Positions 26,414-34,207 of a stretch of DNA of 64,000 nucleotides are shown piece by piece. Positions within the stretch are counted from its first letter, which is position 1; each line of letters begins with the position of its first letter. The translations under genes were made by a program, and so were the position numbers. The notes under the pieces are model-generated. The model saw only the letters and a list, made by a program, of their open reading frames with translations. It was not told where the DNA came from and made no database searches. This stretch comes from Candidatus Aenigmatarchaeota archaeon (lineage in GTDB: Archaea > Aenigmatarchaeota > Aenigmatarchaeia > GW2011-AR5): the NCBI GenBank assembly GCA_016187335.1, contig JACPJW010000001.1:316547-380546 (forward strand), read 5' to 3'.

Positions 26414-27346
26414 ATGAAAAAAAGATACGCGCTTGTTCTGCTGAGCGTTCTGATTCTCGCCGGTTTGCTTTTCTATTCTGATCCGCAGAAAGTGTACGGC
26501 ATTTTCCTGCTTAGTGACAAGTCATTTCTGCTTTACGCCTTTCTCATATCGAGCGCGGGCGTTTTCTTAAGGGTCATGAAATGGAAGCTGCTTCTGAAAA
26601 ATGCCTCTTTTTTTGATGTTATGCCTGTGCAGTTCCTGGGGTCGACCATAAGCAACTTTACTCCGGGGAAGTTCGGCGAGCCTGCAAAAGCGGTTATAAT
26701 GAAGGCAAAAACCGGCATTCCGGTTTCCCGCACGCTTTCCTCAATAATCTGGGAAAGGATCATGGACATACTCGTCCTTCTCCTGTTTTCCGCCGTATTC
26801 ATAGGCAGGTTTTCTTCCGGCCTTTTTGCAGCGGGTGTGTTCAGCGCATTTTTTTTCGCTGGTGTACTTGTCTTCTTTTTTTCTGTTCTTTACTCCAAAA
26901 GATTCGGGATGAAAGTTTTCGGCGTCCTGAAAAAGATGCCGCTGGCGGACAGGATATCCGGCGAGTTTATAGAGACTTTTTACAGGGAAAAAATAAATAA
27001 AAAATTCCTGATGATGTCGTTTTTCATTACGCTGTTTGCGTGGGTAACCGACGGCCTTGTATTTTATCTTTCCTTCCGCTCTGTCGGCATTGATTTGGAC
27101 CCTGTATTTTTTGTCGGGCTGGTCTCGGTGTCAGCCCTGATAGGGATTGCGTCATTCCTGCCAGGCGGGCTGGGTTCGACTGATGTCGTGATGGTCCTGC
27201 TGCTTTCCGCGTTTATGGATGGTTCCCTAGCAGTTACAGGCGTTTTCGTGGCCAGGATTATGACTTTCTGGTATTCGTCGCTTCTGGGATGGGCTTCCTT
27301 TGTTTACCTTGGCAGGAATATAGAACTGGGAAAAATTCTGGATTAG
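26414..27346 (+). CDS. LPG-synthase-TM family (flippase-like, UPF0104) membrane protein
   Basis: 310 residues, about eight membrane helices. Contains FLRVMKWKLLL near residue 52, TISNFTPGKFGEPAKA, SSIIWERIMDIL and SFLPGGLGSTDVVMV, the conserved pieces of the lysylphosphatidylglycerol synthase membrane domain. In Haloferax a member of this family (AglR/AglD-like context) is linked to dolichol-phosphate mannose flipping. Placed back-to-back with AglB, this one may translocate a polyprenyl-phosphate sugar. It overlaps the convergent reductase by four bases. Confidence 0.85.
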   Translation: MKKRYALVLLSVLILAGLLFYSDPQKVYGIFLLSDKSFLLYAFLISSAGVFLRVMKWKLLLKNASFFDVMPVQFLGSTISNFTPGKFGEPAKAVIMKAKTGIPVSRTLSSIIWERIMDILVLLLFSAVFIGRFSSGLFAAGVFSAFFFAGVLVFFFSVLYSKRFGMKVFGVLKKMPLADRISGEFIETFYREKINKKFLMMSFFITLFAWVTDGLVFYLSFRSVGIDLDPVFFVGLVSVSALIGIASFLPGGLGSTDVVMVLLLSAFMDGSLAVTGVFVARIMTFWYSSLLGWASFVYLGRNIELGKILD

Positions 27347-28446
27347 CTGGATATTTCTTTCCTGAACAGGTGCGGCACGGAAGAAATTATAAATGAAAGC
27401 AGCTTGATTTTGGGCATTTTCTTCCATGAAACGGTGAACTTGTCGTAGTCAAAGTCGTGCAGTTCCTGCAAAGATGGGCCGAAATCCCTGAACAGTCCGT
27501 CGACATCCTTGTTTGTAAGCCACCTGTAGATGCGCCGGAATAAAAGCTGCCTCCTTATCTCGGCGCCGTAGTCCTTTTTCCATTTCCTTTCATAAGACGA
27601 CAGGAAATTCTCGCCAAAAAGATTTTTCTCGAATGCCTCCTGAATGACAGCAGCGGCATGTTTCGCCGCCCTCATGGAAAACATGATGCCGCCGCCGGTT
27701 ATCGGCTTGTTCTGTCCGCACGCGTCTCCTATCAGCAAAGCCCGGTCCGCAAAGGATTTCGTGGTTCCAAGGCACATCGGGAATCCGTAAACTGTCCCGT
27801 TGCCTAATGCCTGCTTTTGCCTGAAATATTCCAGATATTCATTGGGCCTTAACGACGATATGAGCCCGTATTCGTCGTTCTGCGGTATGACCCATGAGAA
27901 AAAGTCCGGTGAGAAGTATTTATTGAAAAAGACCCTTATTTCCCCTTCCATTACGCTGTCTGCTCTCACCATAAGGCCGAATACCATCCTGGGATCGGCT
28001 ATGCCAAGGGATTTTCTTACAAAGGAATTTGCCCCGTCGCATCCGACGAGAAATTTTGCGTTGATGCTCTCGCCGTTGACGCTGACGGAATAGTGGCCGT
28101 CGCGGTATTCAACGCTTTTTACGAAGCCGTTGATGAAATCCGCGCTTCTCATCGCCCTGCTCCGCATGTAGTCAAGGAACATTTCCCTTTTTAGTATGTA
28201 GGCAAAGGGGGCTTCCGACGAAATTTCTATTTCACTGCCGGACGGCGAGACCAGGTTCATCCTTGTTATCCTGTTTTTTATGAAGTGCCTTGAAGGAAAC
28301 AGCTTTTCAAAACCCGTCGATACGATTCCCGAGTCTTTTGGAAGCACTTTCCTGTCCTTTTCTATTACAGCTATGTCCAGGCCCCTGAGCGCGGATGCTA
28401 AATAGCTTCCGCCTATTCCTGACCCTACGATTGCGACATCGTACAT
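27343..28446 (-). CDS. geranylgeranyl reductase family flavoprotein
   Basis: 367 residues. FAD motif VAIVGSGIGGSYLA at the N-terminus, E/K dinucleotide tail (VIEKDRKV), GCDGANSFVRKSLG in the middle and LLIGDACGQNKPITGGGI as the GD motif near residue 250, the family signature. These enzymes saturate the isoprenoid chains of archaeal lipids or of dolichol/menaquinone. Here the neighbours (AglB, flippase-like protein) make reduction of dolichyl carriers as likely as core-lipid reduction. Confidence 0.85.
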   Translation of the reverse strand: MYDVAIVGSGIGGSYLASALRGLDIAVIEKDRKVLPKDSGIVSTGFEKLFPSRHFIKNRITRMNLVSPSGSEIEISSEAPFAYILKREMFLDYMRSRAMRSADFINGFVKSVEYRDGHYSVSVNGESINAKFLVGCDGANSFVRKSLGIADPRMVFGLMVRADSVMEGEIRVFFNKYFSPDFFSWVIPQNDEYGLISSLRPNEYLEYFRQKQALGNGTVYGFPMCLGTTKSFADRALLIGDACGQNKPITGGGIMFSMRAAKHAAAVIQEAFEKNLFGENFLSSYERKWKKDYGAEIRRQLLFRRIYRWLTNKDVDGLFRDFGPSLQELHDFDYDKFTVSWKKMPKIKLLSFIISSVPHLFRKEISS

Positions 28447-28488
28447 TGGTTAAACTAAAGCCGTAAAATTATTAAGACTGAGCATTTC

Positions 28489-29367
28489 ATGCCGCTTAAG
28501 AATGTAACCGACAATTATTCTGCGGGGATTATGGTCTACGAAATTTTTGAAAATTACTGGAAACCCCTGATGTTTTTCACGCTTATGCTTCTCGTGGCTT
28601 CGTCAGCTGTCCTGATCAACAACCTTCTTACGAAAGGCTCTATTCTGGAAAGGGATACCGAGCTTTCAGGCGGCAAGATGATAAGCATGGAAGTGGATTC
28701 CGCTGACCTGCCGGCAATAACCGCGGAGATTCCTTACGCTTCCGTCCGCATGGCTTCGGGCCAGACGAAAAACCTCATTGTGGAAATACCTTTTGACAAT
28801 GACGAGTCAGCTGTTATAGAAATTGTGAAAAAGCACGCCAATGTCATCGGCGAGCCCAGCATCAGGACAGTGGGCCCTGTTCTGGGCGACATATTTTTCC
28901 AGCAGGCGATGTTCGCGCTCGCCGTGGCTTTCCTCGCCATGGTCGTCATAGTATTCATGCTCTTCAGGTCGTTGGTGCCGGCGGGAATAGTTATCCTAGC
29001 TGCGGTCACTGACATAACCGTGAGCCTGGGTATACTTCACCTCATCGGCGTCAAGCTTTCGTTGCCTGTCATCGCCGCTCTGCTGGCGCTCATAGGATAT
29101 TCGGTGGATACGGACATACTGCTTACTTCCGAGATACTGAAGACCGGCAGGAAAAATATAGCCGAGAGCATTGACAAGGCGATGAGGACCGGGCTGACCC
29201 TTACAGGAACCACTCTTGTCGCGCTGCTCGCCATATATTTCGTCTCCGGCTCCGTGGTGCTGCAGCAGATATCGCTCGTCATGATGATAGGCCTGCTCGT
29301 GGACGTTCCTGCAACATGGTTCACCAATGCGGGGCTCCTCCGGTGGCATTTTGAGAAAAAGGTGTAA
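28489..29367 (+). CDS. secF: protein translocase subunit SecF
   Basis: 292 residues with one N-terminal helix, a small external domain and five C-terminal helices. ERDTELSGGKMISMEV is the archaeal SecF external-domain start; IGYSVDTDILLTSEIL and GLTLTGTTLVALLAIYF are the TM4/TM5 signatures. It forms a membrane complex with SecD that helps protein release and translocation through SecYE. SecF before SecD is the archaeal order. An internal Met at residue 15 is an alternative start. Confidence 0.93.
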   Translation: MPLKNVTDNYSAGIMVYEIFENYWKPLMFFTLMLLVASSAVLINNLLTKGSILERDTELSGGKMISMEVDSADLPAITAEIPYASVRMASGQTKNLIVEIPFDNDESAVIEIVKKHANVIGEPSIRTVGPVLGDIFFQQAMFALAVAFLAMVVIVFMLFRSLVPAGIVILAAVTDITVSLGILHLIGVKLSLPVIAALLALIGYSVDTDILLTSEILKTGRKNIAESIDKAMRTGLTLTGTTLVALLAIYFVSGSVVLQQISLVMMIGLLVDVPATWFTNAGLLRWHFEKKV

Positions 29368-29369
29368 GC

Positions 29370-31109
29370 ATGGACTACAAGTTTCTGCTCTGGGCCGCTT
29401 CGATCCTGCTGGCTGCTGCCATAGTTGTGTACGCAAAACTGCCTTTCGTTGTTTTCATAATTGTTTCGCTGCTCTCTTCAGCGGCATTGCTGCCGAAGGA
29501 TATCACCAGGAATCCAAGGGTTATCATACTTGTATTTTTCATCGTCGTGTCGCTGCTTTTCATAAACCCTAACACGAATCCCCAGGGAATGAAGGTCACG
29601 CATGTAAGCAAGGAATCCCAGCTCAGCGGCGTCAGCACGGGTGATGTTATTATTTACGTGAACGGGAAGGAAGCCACGCCTGAAGTCCTGAACCTGAACT
29701 ATTCCGGCACTGTCATTGTGCAGACAAACAAAGGCATCAGGTATTCCAATGTGAACGGTTCTCTCGGCATAGCAGCGGAAAACGTGGAATTCAGCAACAT
29801 CAGGTTCGGCCTTGACCTGAAAGGCGGGGTGCGGGCTGTCATCGAGCCGAATACAAGCGACAAAGCAGAAGTGGAGCAGATAATATCAACGCTCCAGACG
29901 AGAATAAATGTTTACGGGCTGAGAGAAGCTGTATTCCGCCCTGTTTATTATGAAAACAAAGCGTTCATAGAAGTGAGCATCGCCAGCGGCAATGATGATG
30001 AGCTGCGCTCGCTGCTGGAAAGCCAGGGAAAGTTCGAGGCAAAAATACCTCTTATTCTCCGCATACGCGGAAACGAATCTTCAATAAGGCTTAAAGATGA
30101 CCACAAAATTTCCGTTGGCAATGCAACTGTTTCTATAGAAGGCAAGGAGTACTTTGCAGGCGGCAGGCTTGTCCTTGACGAGATTCCCCTCGAGGTAGGC
30201 GATGTCACGAAGGATTATGTGAACCTGACATCCACGGTTTTCACGGGCAGCGACATAAAGGTGGTTTTCTTCGACCCGCAGCGCTCAAGGATAGAAAATG
30301 CCGGGGATTTCTACAGGTGGTCGTTTGCCGTCCAGCTGAGCAAGGAAGGCGCGGAAAAATTCGCCGCGGTGACGCAAAACCTGGGAATCGTTCCGGGAGG
30401 GTATCTTGACTCGCCGATAGTTCTTTACCTGGACGGCAACTTCATTGACGCCCTGTCAATTTCATCTGACTTGAGGGGAAAGGTAGTTACGGAAGTCTCC
30501 ATCAGCGGCGCAGCGCCTACTGTGCAGCAGGCATCCGCAGAAAGGTCGCGCATACAGTCCATACTCCGCTCAGGTGCCCTGCCTGTTTCAATATCAATAG
30601 TCCAGCTTGAAAATATATCGCCAAATCTTGGAGTAGGATTTATCAGAAACGCCTTGGCAGCGATGGCCGTGGCCATAGCAGGCGTGGTTGCGATCGTATC
30701 GCTGCGTTACAGGAAAATGAAGATTGTCTTTCCCGTGGTGGTGATATCGCTGAGTGAAATTCTGATAATTCTGGGCTTCGCCGCGCTTGTCGGCTGGACA
30801 ATAGACCTGTCAGCGATAGCGGGCATCATAGCTTCTGTCGGAACCGGCATAGATGCCCAGATTATAATGATTGACCAGGCCCTTCGCAGGGAGGAAGAGG
30901 AACGCCTGCTGACGCTCAAGGAAAAATTAAGCCGGGCTTTCTTCGTGATTTTCGGCTCAGCCGGCACCGTCATTGCCGCAATGTTGCCGCTGATGATACT
31001 TGGCTTCGGCCTGCTGCGCGGCTTTGCGATCACAACCGCTGCCGGTGTCATCATAGGCATAGCGATAACAAGGCCCGCCTTCGGCGCAATCATCGAGAAG
31101 ATAGTTTGA
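29370..31109 (+). CDS. secD: protein translocase subunit SecD
   Basis: 579 residues. Two or three N-terminal helices, then a PDZ-like stretch (about residues 70-120: HVSKESQLSGVSTGDVIIYV), then the P1 domain with FGLDLKGGVRAVIEP and LQTRINVYGLRE. SVGTGIDAQIIMIDQ and TVIAAMLPLMILGFGLLRGFA mark the membrane core. It begins two bases after SecF and acts with it at the translocon. The sequence between the first helices and P1 has a GD-VI-VNG pattern seen in PDZ domains, which is common in archaeal SecD proteins. Confidence 0.93.
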   Translation: MDYKFLLWAASILLAAAIVVYAKLPFVVFIIVSLLSSAALLPKDITRNPRVIILVFFIVVSLLFINPNTNPQGMKVTHVSKESQLSGVSTGDVIIYVNGKEATPEVLNLNYSGTVIVQTNKGIRYSNVNGSLGIAAENVEFSNIRFGLDLKGGVRAVIEPNTSDKAEVEQIISTLQTRINVYGLREAVFRPVYYENKAFIEVSIASGNDDELRSLLESQGKFEAKIPLILRIRGNESSIRLKDDHKISVGNATVSIEGKEYFAGGRLVLDEIPLEVGDVTKDYVNLTSTVFTGSDIKVVFFDPQRSRIENAGDFYRWSFAVQLSKEGAEKFAAVTQNLGIVPGGYLDSPIVLYLDGNFIDALSISSDLRGKVVTEVSISGAAPTVQQASAERSRIQSILRSGALPVSISIVQLENISPNLGVGFIRNALAAMAVAIAGVVAIVSLRYRKMKIVFPVVVISLSEILIILGFAALVGWTIDLSAIAGIIASVGTGIDAQIIMIDQALRREEEERLLTLKEKLSRAFFVIFGSAGTVIAAMLPLMILGFGLLRGFAITTAAGVIIGIAITRPAFGAIIEKIV

Positions 31110-31110
31110 A

Positions 31111-31120
31111 TTTTTAATTT
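31111..31120 (+). promoter_or_regulatory. TATA box for the HEPN-like gene
   Basis: TTTTTAATTT directly after the SecD stop, 21-30 nt before the start at 31141. It indicates separate, leaderless transcription of the AT-rich gene that follows. Confidence 0.5.
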
Positions 31121-31140
31121 GTATATGGCATTAACTATTC

Positions 31141-31629
31141 ATGTCTATTTCAGTGGAAGAATTTCGAAGGCTTTATTTCGAAAATCAGACTGTTATTGAT
31201 AACGCTCGAGCAGAAATAATAAAATTCGCTATTGACTTAGATGTGTTTTTGGAAAGAATTATAACAATTTATTTTGTAGAAAATTCGACAAAACAGAAGC
31301 AATTTTCAAGTTATATTGGTAAGAAAGAATTTTTCTCGTTTCACAGAAAGATAGAAGTCTTTAGAAAATTGGGTTTAGATAAAAAAGAAAAATACGAAGG
31401 TAAATTTAACGAATTAGTCTCTAAGCTTTACTATATCAAGAGTATGCGAAACATTGTAGCGCACAATGTTCCTATGATTCATACGCCTGAAATTTGGTAT
31501 ACTGGTGATGATGATAAAGAAAAATTATTATCACTACCTAAAGAACTTCCACAATTAAGAGAATCACATGAATTTTGTATGGATGCTCTTGATACTATTT
31601 TTTCTGATTTACTAAATGAAAAGAAATAA
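31141..31629 (+). CDS. HEPN-like helical protein
   Basis: 162 residues, almost all helical, much richer in AT than SecD before it. Near residue 100 it has KSMRNIVAHN, an R-x4-H motif of the kind that defines HEPN ribonuclease/dimerisation domains, set between two long helices. HEPN proteins often act in toxin-antitoxin, abortive infection or RNA processing. No minimal nucleotidyltransferase partner lies next to it. It looks like an acquired single gene. Function is a hypothesis from the motif only. Confidence 0.6.
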   Translation: MSISVEEFRRLYFENQTVIDNARAEIIKFAIDLDVFLERIITIYFVENSTKQKQFSSYIGKKEFFSFHRKIEVFRKLGLDKKEKYEGKFNELVSKLYYIKSMRNIVAHNVPMIHTPEIWYTGDDDKEKLLSLPKELPQLRESHEFCMDALDTIFSDLLNEKK

Positions 31630-31636
31630 TGCCGGA

Positions 31637-31972
31637 TTATTCCCCCGCTTCCTTCAGATCCATTATCGCCCGCGCAAGGTCGTTGTTCAGTTCCTCAAGC
31701 TTTTTCACAACTGTTTCCCTGTCTTTGCCTGTTTTAGTCATAACGATTTTTACGTCCTCTTCGTTTACAGGAGCCTTTTCATAGACGTCCCCGGTTATCT
31801 GGTAGACTTCCTTGCCCATCATGTCTGCAATCATTATCTGGGGGTTGCTGATAATTATTTCCCTGTCCTTTCCCTGGATGATAACCCTGTTCGCCTCCAC
31901 TTCGCGCACCTTCATGTTCAGTTTCTTCATCATCTCCTGGACCTTTTTCGGGTCGTGCTTGCCGAACATCAT
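31637..31972 (-). CDS. nac: nascent polypeptide-associated complex protein (NAC)
   Basis: 111 residues, the normal archaeal size. MFGKHDPKKVQEMMKKLNMK opens the family; VIIQGKDREIIISNPQI is the NAC beta-barrel, and EDVKIVMTKTGKDRETVVKKLEELNNDLARAIMDL is the C-terminal UBA-like domain. It binds nascent chains at the ribosomal exit tunnel as a homodimer. Two adjacent ATG codons exist; the second gives the more usual start. It diverges from the membrane protein at 32010. Confidence 0.93.
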   Translation of the reverse strand: MMFGKHDPKKVQEMMKKLNMKVREVEANRVIIQGKDREIIISNPQIMIADMMGKEVYQITGDVYEKAPVNEEDVKIVMTKTGKDRETVVKKLEELNNDLARAIMDLKEAGE

Positions 31973-32009
31973 ATCACGTTTATAATTTGCCCGGACAATT
32001 TAAATATAC

Positions 32010-33185
32010 ATGTTCGCTGAGATGCTGTTTTTCGCTGCTGCCGGCATATTCTTCGGTGTTGTTTTTGGCCTTGTTCCGGGGCTGCACCCGAACACGATAA
32101 TACTTTTCACTCCCGTCATCGTTTCTGTTATAAGCAATCCTTTGTACGCCGTTGCGTTTCTGGTTTCCATGGGGATTTCCAACGTGATTATAGATTTCAT
32201 TCCGTCAATAATTCTCGGTGCTCCTGACGCCGAGAAGGAGCTCGCCGTCCTGCCCGGCCACTCTTTCCTTCTTCAGGGGCGCGGATATGGAGCTGTGAAG
32301 CTTTGCGTCACCGGCGCCGTGCTGTCCATGATTTTATGCGTTGCTCTGCTGCCTCTCATCGTTCTTGCCGTGCCGCTTCTTTACGCCTTGATAAAGGAAT
32401 ACGTCTGGCTGATTCTTGTGTTCGCCGTGTCCTTTATCATATTGAGCGGCGACAAGATGCTTCTGTCGCTGGCGTGCTTTGTTTTTTCCGGGCTCATCGG
32501 CGTTTTCGTTTTCAGGCTGCCGATTAATCCTGTTATGGTCTTGTTTCCGGTTCTCTCCGGCCTTTTCGGCGTGAGCATGATTTTCTTTTCTTCCGGGCAG
32601 AAAATCCCTGGACAGCGCATGTCTGACATAGAAATATCTTCAAGAGCGAGGAACCGCTCGGCGGTTGCGGGAACGCTGGGCGGCATAGTTTCCGGTTTCC
32701 TGCCCGGCCTGGGTTCCAGCCAGGTGGCATCTTTCATGAGCGTTGACAAAAGCAAAGAGTCGTTCCTTGTTTCAATGGGCGCCATATCCCTTTCAAACCT
32801 GTTTCTTTCGTTGATTTCGCTGTGGCTTATTGAAAAGTCAAGAAGCGGCGTTGCCGTGGCTATCAGCTATGTTTCGCCCGTCGGATTCAAGGAATTCCTT
32901 CTGATAGTCTCTGTTTCGTTGCTTTCTTTAGGTGTTTCCTGCATTCTTGCATTGTTCATCGCGGGTAAATTTTCATTGCTGGTCGGAAAAATAGATTACC
33001 GTGTCATGAGCATGGCAGTCGCTGTTCTGATTGTTTTCATGAGCTTTGTTTTCACCGGCTTTTACGGGCTCTTTGTTCTTTTCGTGTGCACGTCCCTGGG
33101 GATTTTTGCAAATGCCGCAGGCGTCAGGAGAGGGCTTCTTATGGGCGTCCTCATAGTGCCCACGATTTTGTATTTCATTTACTAA
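32010..33185 (+). CDS. TctA/DUF112-like polytopic membrane protein
   Basis: 391 residues with about ten membrane helices. Two symmetric half-motifs, VFGLVPGLHPN near the start and GIVSGFLPGLGSSQVASF in the middle, mark the TctA (tripartite tricarboxylate transporter large subunit) fold. Archaeal members are conserved and lack the TctB/TctC partners, as here, so the substrate is unknown. TATA GTTTATAAT lies 23-31 nt upstream, giving a leaderless mRNA. Confidence 0.82.
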   Translation: MFAEMLFFAAAGIFFGVVFGLVPGLHPNTIILFTPVIVSVISNPLYAVAFLVSMGISNVIIDFIPSIILGAPDAEKELAVLPGHSFLLQGRGYGAVKLCVTGAVLSMILCVALLPLIVLAVPLLYALIKEYVWLILVFAVSFIILSGDKMLLSLACFVFSGLIGVFVFRLPINPVMVLFPVLSGLFGVSMIFFSSGQKIPGQRMSDIEISSRARNRSAVAGTLGGIVSGFLPGLGSSQVASFMSVDKSKESFLVSMGAISLSNLFLSLISLWLIEKSRSGVAVAISYVSPVGFKEFLLIVSVSLLSLGVSCILALFIAGKFSLLVGKIDYRVMSMAVAVLIVFMSFVFTGFYGLFVLFVCTSLGIFANAAGVRRGLLMGVLIVPTILYFIY

Positions 33186-33239
33186 TCGGCGTTTGCAAAA
33201 GTATATATATTCCGGCGTGAAATTAATTACTGTGATGAA

Positions 33240-33443
33240 ATGGCTAACAGGCATATAAAAATAATAAACGGCCGGAGATATTATTACGAGTCCATCAGGA
33301 AGGGCAAGAAGGTATTAAGCAAGTATCTTGGTCCTGTCGACGAAAGAAAAAGAAAGCCCAAGATGCAGCCTGCTGAGCAGCAGCCCGCAACGCAGGTGGA
33401 ACAGCAGTCGGAGCAGGCGCCCGAAGAAACCTACATCGGCTAG
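33240..33443 (+). CDS. small basic protein with disordered tail
   Basis: 67 residues. The first half (IKIINGRRYYYESIRKGKKVLSKYLGP, not quoted in full elsewhere) is a short basic beta-hairpin-like module, widespread in archaeal small proteins and at the N-termini of some transposases. The second half is Gln/Glu/Pro-rich and probably disordered. A GTATATATATT box sits 29-39 nt upstream. An overlapping ATG at 33235 gives only seven codons. No function can be assigned. Confidence 0.6.
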   Translation: MANRHIKIINGRRYYYESIRKGKKVLSKYLGPVDERKRKPKMQPAEQQPATQVEQQSEQAPEETYIG

Positions 33444-33513
33444 TGCATCAACTGGTTCTTCAGAATAAAGAAAGCATAATTAAGTTAGAAAAAAAATGCC
33501 GGGACATTTTCCT

Positions 33514-33690
33514 TCAGATGTCCCTGCCCTTGATGGTTGTCCTTCTGTTCGCCTTTGCCCTTTCGGATGCGCGTTCCACGAGCCTGTGAACTTCCTTGCT
33601 CAAAGCCTCGGTAGCGTCCCCACCAAGATTCATCTTTTTCTTCTTGGCAAGCTCCCTTACCTTGCTCCTTACGACAAGCATGTCTGCCAT
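33514..33690 (-). CDS. small histone-fold protein (DUF1931-like)
   Basis: 58 residues (MADMLVVRSKVRELAKKKKM start). NLGGDATEALSKEVHRLVER is a long central helix and ERAKANRRTTIKGRDI an ending of the 'A.aN.R.Tv...D' type seen in histone folds and in the haloarchaeal DUF1931 proteins. It is one short histone-fold unit that would need to dimerise. AGGTGAT lies before the ATG as ribosome binding site. The role, DNA binding or other, is inferred from the fold pattern. Confidence 0.72.
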   Translation of the reverse strand: MADMLVVRSKVRELAKKKKMNLGGDATEALSKEVHRLVERASERAKANRRTTIKGRDI

Positions 33691-33722
33691 TCATATCACC
33701 TGATTTATTTTTGTAACGAGGC

Positions 33723-33730
33723 TTTTTAAC
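33723..33730. promoter_or_regulatory. TATA element between divergent genes
   Basis: TTTTTAAC is 23-30 nt from the plus-strand start at 33753 and, read in reverse (GTTAAAAA), 33-40 nt from the histone-fold gene start at 33690, which also has a Shine-Dalgarno site. Confidence 0.4.
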
Positions 33731-33752
33731 ATTTACGTGCGTATAAGTATCG

Positions 33753-34151
33753 ATGGTTTATTTCGTAAGGGGCGTTTATTCCTTCCGTGGGGATGAAAAT
33801 CCATACAGCGGAATTTTCACGATAGAAAAAAACCTGATTATTGGCTGGATTCTGGACTATACTTCACAATCCCCTCTTCATAGGGTTAAAGGGAAAGTAA
33901 CGCATTCGGATGGTAAAATTAGTCTGAAGTTTGTAAAGCGGCCCGAATCTTCATTGCTTATTCCTATCATTTACAATTTAGAAAAGCCTGCCGAAGGCGG
34001 AATACCAGGCAGATACGAGGGTCTTTGGAAGCATCAAGAGCCGGGAATTGAACTGGATATTGGATACGAACGCGGGATTGGAGAAATTGCAACTATTTCG
34101 AGAGTAGAAAGTACAAATAAAACGCGCCTTGTTCTGGATTCAAAAATTTAA
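33753..34151 (+). CDS. hypothetical beta-rich protein
   Basis: 132 residues, no recognised family. Alternating short hydrophobic and charged stretches (GIFTIEKNLIIGWILDY, KISLKFVKRP, GIELDIGYERGIGEI) suggest a beta-barrel or sandwich without membrane segments or signal peptide. It is preceded by a TATA element at leaderless distance and followed by the convergent PolB gene. Composition is more AT-rich than PolB. Confidence 0.5.
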   Translation: MVYFVRGVYSFRGDENPYSGIFTIEKNLIIGWILDYTSQSPLHRVKGKVTHSDGKISLKFVKRPESSLLIPIIYNLEKPAEGGIPGRYEGLWKHQEPGIELDIGYERGIGEIATISRVESTNKTRLVLDSKI

Positions 34152-34186
34152 TTTTCTAGACCTCTGAGAAGGTCTGTCGTTTTGAT

Positions 34187-34207
34187 TAAACTTTTCTGAA
34201 AAGTTTA
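34187..34207. repeat. hairpin repeat element, copy 1 (divergent)
   Basis: TAAACTTTT-CTG-AAAAGTTTA, a perfect 9-bp inverted repeat with a 3-nt loop that includes the PolB stop codon. With the following TTTGAT on the plus strand side it resembles the copies at 44640 and 61348, with T/A in place of the outer G/C pair. Confidence 0.55.
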
